From Oceanicola granulosus HTCC2516 (GTDB lineage Bacteria > Pseudomonadota > Alphaproteobacteria > Rhodobacterales > Rhodobacteraceae): a stretch of 64,000 nt of DNA. A program made the translations under genes and the position numbers. The notes beneath the pieces are model-generated. The model did not search any database, had not been told where the DNA came from, and saw nothing but the letters and a program-made list of their open reading frames with translations. The DNA lies in NCBI RefSeq assembly GCF_000153305.1, contig NZ_CH724107.1, forward strand, positions 2,325,117-2,389,116, in the 5' to 3' direction. Below, piece after piece: positions 57,641 through 64,000 of the stretch. Position 1 is the first letter of the stretch; each line of letters opens with the position of its first letter.

Positions 57641-58549
57641 TCAGCTCCGCTTCAGCTTCGGGTCGAGCGCGTCGCGCAGACCGTCGCCCATCAGGTTGAT
57701 GGCGAGCACGGTGACGAGGATCGCGACGCCGGGCAGGGTGACGACCCACCAGGCGCGCAGGATGAACTCGCGCGCCTCGGCCAGCATGGTGCCCCATTCC
57801 GGCGTCGGCGGTTGCGCGCCCATGCCGAGGAAGCCGAGCGCCGCCGCGTCGAGGATGGCGGTCGAGAAGGACAGCGCCGCCTGCACGATGATCGGCCCGA
57901 GACAGTTGGGCAGCACGGTGATGAACATCAGCCGGAGCAGGCCGGCCCCGGCGACGCGGGCGGAGACGACGTAGTCCTTGCCGCGCTCGTTGAGCACCGA
58001 GGCGCGGGTCAGGCGGACGTAGTGGGGCTGCAGCACCAGCGCGATGGCGATCATCGCGTTGATCAGGCTCGGCCCGAGGATCGCCACCAGCGCCAGCGCC
58101 AGCAGCAGCGACGGGAAGGCGAGGATGATGTCCATGATGCGCATGATGATCGTGTCGAGCCAGCGCGGCGCGAAGCCGGCGATCAGCCCGATCATGATCC
58201 CGCCCGACGCGGCCACGACCACGACGACGATGCCGACGAAGAACGAGAACCGCGCCCCGTGCAGCAGCCGCGAGAGCATGTCGCGGCCCAGCGGGTCGGT
58301 GCCGAGCGGGAACTGCCACGTCCCGCCGTCCTGCCAGACCGGCGGCACCAGCGTGAAGGCGCGGTGCTGCGCGGTCGGGTCGTAGGGAGCGAGGATGTCG
58401 GCGCCGATGGCGATCAGCACGAAGGCGGCGAAGACGTAGAGGCCGATCACCGCGCCCCGGTTCTCGCGGAACGAGCTCCAGAAGTCCTTCAGCCGGCCGG
58501 GGCGGCGGGTCGGGACGGTGCGGGCTATGGTCGTGGAGGCGTCGGACAT
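57641..58549 (-). CDS. dppC: Dipeptide ABC transporter permease DppC
   Basis: This 302-residue inner membrane protein begins with an N-terminal OppC-type segment (FWSSFRENRGAVIGLYVFAAFVLIAIGADILAPYDP). It then has GTDPLGRDMLSRLLHGAR and the EAA loop that contacts the ATPases (YVVSARVAGAGLLRLMFITVLPN). It has about six helices. It forms the translocation channel with DppB, whose stop lies one base before its ATG on the minus strand. It is followed by the long gap before dppD. Confidence 0.95.
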   Translation of the reverse strand: MSDASTTIARTVPTRRPGRLKDFWSSFRENRGAVIGLYVFAAFVLIAIGADILAPYDPTAQHRAFTLVPPVWQDGGTWQFPLGTDPLGRDMLSRLLHGARFSFFVGIVVVVVAASGGIMIGLIAGFAPRWLDTIIMRIMDIILAFPSLLLALALVAILGPSLINAMIAIALVLQPHYVRLTRASVLNERGKDYVVSARVAGAGLLRLMFITVLPNCLGPIIVQAALSFSTAILDAAALGFLGMGAQPPTPEWGTMLAEAREFILRAWWVVTLPGVAILVTVLAINLMGDGLRDALDPKLKRS

Positions 58550-58550
58550 G

Positions 58551-59551
<1,001 letters not shown>

Positions 59552-59558
<7 letters not shown>

Positions 59559-60646
59559 CCGATCACCGTGAGCTCCTTGGGATAGGTGGTGAGCGAGCGG
59601 CAGCCATCGTCGGTCACGAGGATGTCGTCCTCGATGCGGACGCCGAACGCGGTGATGTCGTAGAGGCCCGGCTCGTTGGTGAAGACCATGCCGGGCTCGA
59701 GCGCGGTGTGGTTGCCGCGCATGATGTAGGGGGCCTCGTGCACGTCGCGCCCGAGGCCGTGGCCGGTCTTGGTGCGGATGCGCTCGGCGTAGGGGGAAGC
59801 TTCGAGCACGGAGATGACCGCGTCGTCGATCTCGTGGGCGGTGACGCCGGGGCGGGTGATCTCGTGGCCGCGCCGGTTGGCGTCGAGGACCGTCCGGTAG
59901 ACGCGCTGCGCCTCGTCATCGGCATGGCCGACGAAGAAGGTGCGGGTAATGTCGGCGCAGAGCCCGCCCCAGCGCGCGCCGAAGTCGATCAGCAGCGCGT
60001 CGCCCGCGGCGATCTCGTAGTCGCCGGCATGGGCATGGGGGCGCGCCGAGTTCTTGCCGGCGGCGACGATGGGGCTGAAGGCGGTGTCCTCGGCTCCGTG
60101 GCCGTAGAGCGCGGTGAGCAGGCGGCGTTCGACCTGCTTCTCGGTCATGCCGACCCGCACCGCCTCGACCGTCTCGGCCAGCGCCGCCTCGGAGATCCGG
60201 ATCGCCTCCTCGAGCGCGGCGACCTCGGCGGGCGTCTTGTGCAGCCGCAGGCCCGAGATCTCGCGCTCGGCATCGACGATGCGCAGCCCCGGCAGCGCCT
60301 CGGCGAGCGCGTGGTGGACGAAAACGCGCATCACCTGGCCCTCGACGGCGAGACTCTCGAGCGGCAGGGCACGGGCGAGGGCGGCGAAGGCGTCGGAATA
60401 GCCGTCCTGATCGCGCCAGTCGAACACCTCGCCCTCGAACCCGATCAGGTCGAAGGAGCGCAGTTCCAGATTGGGCACGATGGCGGCGGGGGCGCCCTCG
60501 GCGGAGATCACGACGACGAGCGGGCGCTCGTGGCTGCCGAAATCCTTGTCGAAGGTGCGCCGGAAATTCGGCCCCGGCACCAGGGCGACGGCGTCGACCT
60601 TCAGGTCGCGGGCCAGCTGGCGAAAGGGGCGCAGGCGGTCGGTCAT
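59552..60646 (-). CDS. M24 Xaa-Pro aminopeptidase-like enzyme in the dpp operon
   Basis: This 364-residue protein has the two-domain creatinase/prolidase layout. The C-terminal pita-bread fold carries the five metal ligands in LLIDFGARWGGLCADITRT (Asp, Asp), then TGHGLGRDVHE (His), a Glu in GMVFTNEPG, and a final Glu in GVRIEDDI. It would remove or split Xaa-Pro bonds in peptides in the cytoplasm. Its location between dppA and dppB suggests that it cuts imported proline-containing dipeptides. A strong hairpin lies between it and dppA. Confidence 0.9.
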
Positions 60647-60665
60647 GGATGTGCCTTGAACAAGG

Positions 60666-60693
60666 CGGGCGGGGCCAGCGATGGCCCCGCCCG
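60666..60693. other. Intercistronic stem-loop after dppA (mRNA stabiliser or attenuator)
   Basis: CGGGCGGGGCCA-GCGA-TGGCCCCGCCCG forms a perfect 12-bp stem with a four-base loop in the 68-base gap between dppA and the M24 gene. No T-run follows on the minus strand. Hairpins at this place in importer operons often protect the binding-protein mRNA from 3' decay, giving excess binding protein. Confidence 0.75.
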
Positions 60694-60714
60694 GAGTTGC
60701 TAACGCAGGGGCGG

Positions 60715-62286
60715 TTACTCGGAGAGACCGACCTCGGTGAAGATGTGGCCGCCGAGCGGGTGCACGACGTAGCCTTCGACCTCTTCACGCACCGGCATGA
60801 AGACGACGGAGTGCGCGATGGTCGCCCACGGCGCCTGCTCCTTGAAGATCTCCTGGGCCTCCCGGTAGAGCTCGGCCCGCTCTTCCTGGTCGGAGAGGGT
60901 CTTGGCTTCCTGGATCAGCTCCTCGAAGGGCTCGTGGCACCACTGGGCGCGGTTCGAGTTCTCGACCCCGTCACAGCCCAGCAGCACGGCGAGGAAGTTG
61001 TCCGGGTCGCCGTTGTCGCCGGTCCAGCCAAGCAGGATCGCACCGTCGCGGTCGATGGCGCGCGAGCGGTCGAGGTACTCGCCCCACTCGTAGGAGACGA
61101 TCTCGACGTCGACGCCGACCTCGGAGAAGTCTTCCTGGATCAGTTCGGCCATGCGCCGAGCGTTCGGGTTGTAGGGACGCTGCACGGGCATCGCCCAGAT
61201 CTTCATCGACAGGTCCTCGACGCCGGCATCGGCCAGCATCTGGCGCGCGGCCTCGGGATCGTAGGGGTCGTCCTCGATGTCGTCGTTGTAGGACCACATG
61301 GTCGGCGGGATCGGGTTCTTGGCGACCTGGCCGGAGCCCTGGAAGACCACGTCGATGATCGCGTCCTTGTCGATCGCCATGTTCAGCGCGCGACGGACCT
61401 CCGGGTTGTCGAAGGGCTCCATCGTGGTGTTGTAGGCGAGGTAGCCGACGTTCAGGCCTTCCTGCTCGAGCACCTCGATACCCTCGGCCTCCTTCATCGC
61501 CTCGATGTCGGCGGGGTTCGGGTAGGGCATCACGTGGCACTCGCCGGCCTGCAGGCGCTGGTAGCGCACGGAGGCGTCGGGCGTGATCGCGAAGACGAGG
61601 TTGTCGACCTTGGGCAGGCCTTCCTTCCAGTAGTCCTCGTTGGCGGCGTAGCGGATGACGGCGTCGGCCTGGTAGTCGACGAACTGGAACGGGCCGGTGC
61701 CGATCGGCGCCTGGTTGACCATCTCGGGCGTGCCCGCCTCGGCCATCGCGTCGTGGTATTCCTTCGACACGATCGAGGCGAAATCCATGGCCATGTTGGC
61801 GATGAAGGGCGCTTCGGGGCGGGTCAGGTTGAACTGCACCGTCATGTCGTCGACCTTCTCGATCGACTCGATGAGGTCGGGCATCGACATGCCCTGGAAG
61901 TACTCCCAGCTGCCCTCGGTGTTCATCTGGCGCTCGAAGCTGTGGATCACGTCATCGGCGTTCAGGTCCCGCGAGGGGGTGAACATGTCGTTGGAGTGGA
62001 ACTTCACGCCCGGGCGCAGGTTGAACGTCACCTGCATGCCGTCCTCGGAGACTTCCCAGCTCTCGGCGAGGCCGGGAACCACTTCGGTGGTGCCGGTCTT
62101 GAACTCTACGAGGCGGTTGTAGATCGGGTGCGAGGACGCGTCGAAGGTGGTGCCCGACGTGTAGAGCGCCGGGTCGAAGCCCTCGGGCGAGCCCTCGGAG
62201 CAATAGACGAGGGTCTGGGCGAACGCCGGCATGGCGGCGCCGGCAGCCAGCAGGCTGGCGCCTGCGAGCATGTTACGAATCTTCAT
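60715..62286 (-). CDS. dppA: Dipeptide-binding periplasmic protein DppA
   Basis: This 523-residue protein has a Sec signal (MLAGASLLAAGAAMPAFA) and close similarity to E. coli DppA as I know it: LVYCSEGSPEGFDPALYTSG, TRPEAPFIANMAMDFAS, MPYPNPADIEAMK, AMPVQRPYNPNARRMAELIQ, TGDNGDPDNFLAVL and GYVVHPLG. It captures dipeptides in the periplasm for DppBCDF; the E. coli protein also delivers haem. AGGAG lies before the ATG at 62286. It is the first gene of the dpp operon, divergent from the MFS gene across a 192-base gap in which I find no clear promoter. Confidence 0.97.
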   Translation of the reverse strand: MKIRNMLAGASLLAAGAAMPAFAQTLVYCSEGSPEGFDPALYTSGTTFDASSHPIYNRLVEFKTGTTEVVPGLAESWEVSEDGMQVTFNLRPGVKFHSNDMFTPSRDLNADDVIHSFERQMNTEGSWEYFQGMSMPDLIESIEKVDDMTVQFNLTRPEAPFIANMAMDFASIVSKEYHDAMAEAGTPEMVNQAPIGTGPFQFVDYQADAVIRYAANEDYWKEGLPKVDNLVFAITPDASVRYQRLQAGECHVMPYPNPADIEAMKEAEGIEVLEQEGLNVGYLAYNTTMEPFDNPEVRRALNMAIDKDAIIDVVFQGSGQVAKNPIPPTMWSYNDDIEDDPYDPEAARQMLADAGVEDLSMKIWAMPVQRPYNPNARRMAELIQEDFSEVGVDVEIVSYEWGEYLDRSRAIDRDGAILLGWTGDNGDPDNFLAVLLGCDGVENSNRAQWCHEPFEELIQEAKTLSDQEERAELYREAQEIFKEQAPWATIAHSVVFMPVREEVEGYVVHPLGGHIFTEVGLSE

Positions 62287-62478
62287 GTCGTTCTCCTGTC
62301 GAACAGTTACCTTCCCCGCCTTGTGACCGGCGAGGCATGCGCACAGACTTGCCGGGATTTCGCAGCGTTGCAAGCAGAGCATAGCCGTCAGTCACTTCAT
62401 GCCGTAGCGGCAGGGGGTTCTTGACGATGCGGCATTGGCATTCCCCGCGGGCCGGGGCAAAGGTGGCGCGGTGTTGTC

Positions 62479-63672
62479 ATGTCATCCCGGACGTCCGTCA
62501 TGCCCCTCGGCCTGAGCCTCACCCCCGATCGCCGCGTCTTCGCGGGCTTCGCCATCTATTCCTTCGCGATGGGCAACCTGTTTCCGCGCCTGCCCGACAT
62601 CAAGCAGGCGATGGGGATCGAGGAGGGCGCGCTCGGGCTGGCGCTGATCGGCACGCCGATCGGCACCCTGATCGCGCTGTCGCTGGCCGCGCCGGTGCTC
62701 GACCGCATCGGCTACCGCCGCTCGCTGATGGTGCTGCTGCCCTCGGTCGCGCTGTTCTTCGCCATCGCGGTGCAGGCGTCGGGGCCGGTGGGGCTGTTCC
62801 TGCTGCTGCTGCCCGTCGGCCTCGCCATCGGCGGCAGCGAGGTGATCCTCAACGTCGAGGCCGACCGGACCGAGGCGCTGCTCAAGAAGCGCATCATGAA
62901 CCGGGCGCACTCGTTCTGGAGCATCGGCTTCTTCTGCGCCGGCCTGTTCGGCGCCACGATGGCGCATTTCGGCGTGTCGCCGCAGGTTCATCTCGCGCTG
63001 GTGGTGCCGATCGTGATCGGCGGGCTGGCGCTGTTGATGTCCGACTACGCGCCGGCTCCGCCGCGCGTCGGCGAGGCGACCGATTCGCCGCTCTTCGCGC
63101 GGCCGACAGCGGCGATCATGCTGCTGGTGGCGGTGACGCTGTCGGCGATGCTGATGGAGGGGGCCAGCATCGACTGGTCGGCCATCTACATGCGCAGCGT
63201 CTTCGACGCCGACGCCTTTACCGCGGGCGTGGCCGTGGCGACCTTCGCCTTCTTCCAGGCCAGCGCGCGCTTCTTCGCCGACGGGTTCGTCGAGAAGCAC
63301 TCGCCCTACAACGTCGCGCAGGTGCTGTTCACCGCCATGGCCGCCGGGCTGTTGCTGGTGGTGTTCGCGCCCGCGCCCGGCTTCGCGCTGGCGGGCTTCG
63401 CGCTGCTCGGGCTCGGCACCAGCGCGATCTTCCCGCTGGCGATTTCGGCGGCGGCGCAGCGCACCGACCGGCCAGCGGCGGTCAACGTCGCGGCGGTGGC
63501 GCAGATCTCGTTCGTGATCTTCCTCCTCGGCCCGCCGCTGCTCGGCTTCATCGCCGAGCATTTCGGCCTGCGCTCCGCCTTCGCCGTGGGCCTGCCGCTG
63601 GTGGCGCTGAGCTTCCTGACCTCGAGCGCGCTGGGCCGGCGGCCGGTGGCGGGGACGGCACCCGCCGAGTGA
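62479..63672 (+). CDS. MFS transporter
   Basis: This 397-residue protein has about twelve hydrophobic helices and MFS loop 2-3 features ([17 protein letters not shown]). It also has a [34 protein letters not shown] segment resembling the YbjJ/FucP-like branch, where this loop carries N-x-E and H-x-x-W residues. The substrate is unknown. The ATG at 62479 has no good ribosome site; an ATG seven codons later ([12 protein letters not shown]) is also possible. It is divergent from the dpp operon, and the rimP leader begins soon after its stop. Confidence 0.82.
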   Translation: MSSRTSVMPLGLSLTPDRRVFAGFAIYSFAMGNLFPRLPDIKQAMGIEEGALGLALIGTPIGTLIALSLAAPVLDRIGYRRSLMVLLPSVALFFAIAVQASGPVGLFLLLLPVGLAIGGSEVILNVEADRTEALLKKRIMNRAHSFWSIGFFCAGLFGATMAHFGVSPQVHLALVVPIVIGGLALLMSDYAPAPPRVGEATDSPLFARPTAAIMLLVAVTLSAMLMEGASIDWSAIYMRSVFDADAFTAGVAVATFAFFQASARFFADGFVEKHSPYNVAQVLFTAMAAGLLLVVFAPAPGFALAGFALLGLGTSAIFPLAISAAAQRTDRPAAVNVAAVAQISFVIFLLGPPLLGFIAEHFGLRSAFAVGLPLVALSFLTSSALGRRPVAGTAPAE

Positions 63673-63700
63673 GGGCGCGCGTGAGGGCTTGAATTCTGGC

Positions 63701-63796
63701 GGACCCGGGCGTATGTGGCTGCTCAACAGCGGTGCGTCGGGGTCCAAACCCGGGGCTCCACCGGAACTCGCAACGGGCCGCTGGCCCGTTTTTTTG
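63701..63796 (+). promoter_or_regulatory. Structured leader and intrinsic terminator upstream of rimP (possible attenuator)
   Basis: GGACCC (63701-63706) pairs with GGGTCC (63740-63745), enclosing a small stem GCTG-CTCAA-CAGC (63718-63730). CCCGGG at 63704-63709 can pair instead with CCCGGG at 63749-63754, giving an alternative fold. A textbook terminator follows: AACGGGCC-GCT-GGCCCGTT (63772-63790) and a T-run to 63795. The rimP ATG is only 16 bases further on. The element could end MFS transcription, or act as a premature terminator in the rimP transcript. Confidence 0.6.
63772..63795 (+). terminator. Intrinsic terminator
   Basis: A perfect 8-bp stem AACGGGCC/GGCCCGTT with loop GCT is followed by seven T in a row (63789-63795, the first two paired). 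It is the only classical rho-independent terminator I find in the window, and it lies directly before the rimP ribosome site. Confidence 0.9.
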
Positions 63797-63811
63797 TGCC
63801 TGGAGACCGCC

Positions 63812-64000
63812 ATGTCCGACCTGATCGCCAAGACGGCGATGGACCGCAGAATCACCGAGATCATCGACCCCGTCATCACCGACATGGGCTTCGAGACGGT
63901 GCGCGTGCGCCTGCAGGGCGGCAACACGCCGGTGCTGCAGATCATGGCCCAGAAGCCCGACGGCACCATCGAGGTCGACGAGTGCGCCGAGATCTCGACC
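63812..64000 (+). CDS. rimP: Ribosome maturation factor RimP, N-terminal part
   Basis: The 63 codons in the window read [22 protein letters not shown], then [29 protein letters not shown] and [10 protein letters not shown], the start of RimP, a 30S assembly factor. GGAGA about 5 bases before the ATG is a fitting ribosome site. In most bacteria rimP is followed by nusA and infB, but the gene leaves the window here. Identification rests on the conserved N-terminal helix and the VDECAEIS segment. Confidence 0.93.
   Translation, partial: MSDLIAKTAMDRRITEIIDPVITDMGFETVRVRLQGGNTPVLQIMAQKPDGTIEVDECAEIST

Noticed and set aside
63691-63770. A tRNA-like or small stable RNA before rimP (GGGGTCCAAACCCGGGGCTCCACC resembles a T-arm and CCA end).
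   Set aside because: No matching 7-bp acceptor stem, D-arm or anticodon arm could be drawn, and the T-loop lacks the TTC pattern; a leader structure is a better reading.

Overview
The window is about 64 kb of very GC-rich, gene-dense DNA from an alphaproteobacterium, most probably of the family Rhodobacteraceae. The evidence is gene order (rph / hrcA-grpE / mutS / maeB; hslO-Nudix-CCA transferase-paired ABC exporters; kbl-tdh; a leader before rimP), frequent GTG starts that overlap the previous stop as GTGA, and short intergenic palindromes. I see no rRNA, tRNA, CRISPR array, insertion sequence, phage gene or origin.

Layout. 1-8052: start of rph (minus), the heat-shock genes hrcA and grpE, mutS, and maeB coupled to a ribokinase-family kinase. 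8056-15163: exported MsrA, a class IV aminotransferase, argG, a membrane protein, two Nudix enzymes, the redox chaperone Hsp33 and a CCA-type nucleotidyltransferase. 15230-20100: two adjacent ABC exporter half-transporters and an RNA m5U methyltransferase. 20178-22335: a small envelope group (two L,D-transpeptidases, a CAP-domain lipoprotein, a tiny membrane protein). 22322-30047: hemH, a methyltransferase, comF, a tightly packed grxC-nitrilase-MarR-GNAT run, ubiG, pip, and a shortened Tat-type peptide-binding protein.

30211-52420 is the most unusual part. A cysteine-free protein of about 5,321 residues carries an N-terminal LEPR-XLL-like motif and about 2,700 residues of RTX-like Asp/Gly repeats. 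These include a tandem array of 342-345 bp units. It is followed on the same strand by a DUF3467 protein, a membrane-anchored HlyD-like protein with an extra cytoplasmic N-terminal domain, a multi-pass M50 zinc metallopeptidase with a fused adaptor-like tail, a TolC-family outer membrane protein and a second small HlyD-like adaptor. No ABC ATPase is encoded in the cluster. It therefore looks like a dedicated export and processing machine for a giant surface protein that departs from textbook type I secretion.

52496-62286 (minus): threonine catabolism (kbl, a methyltransferase and tdh, linked by 4-bp overlaps) and a complete dipeptide importer operon, dppA-M24 peptidase-dppB-dppC-dppD-dppF, with a strong stem-loop after dppA. 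62479-64000: an MFS transporter, then a terminator-like leader directly in front of rimP, whose gene runs off the end of the window.

Three copies of an inverted-repeat element (core GCCGGGCTGAAGCCCGGC) each lie between convergent genes, and one supplies the mutS stop codon.
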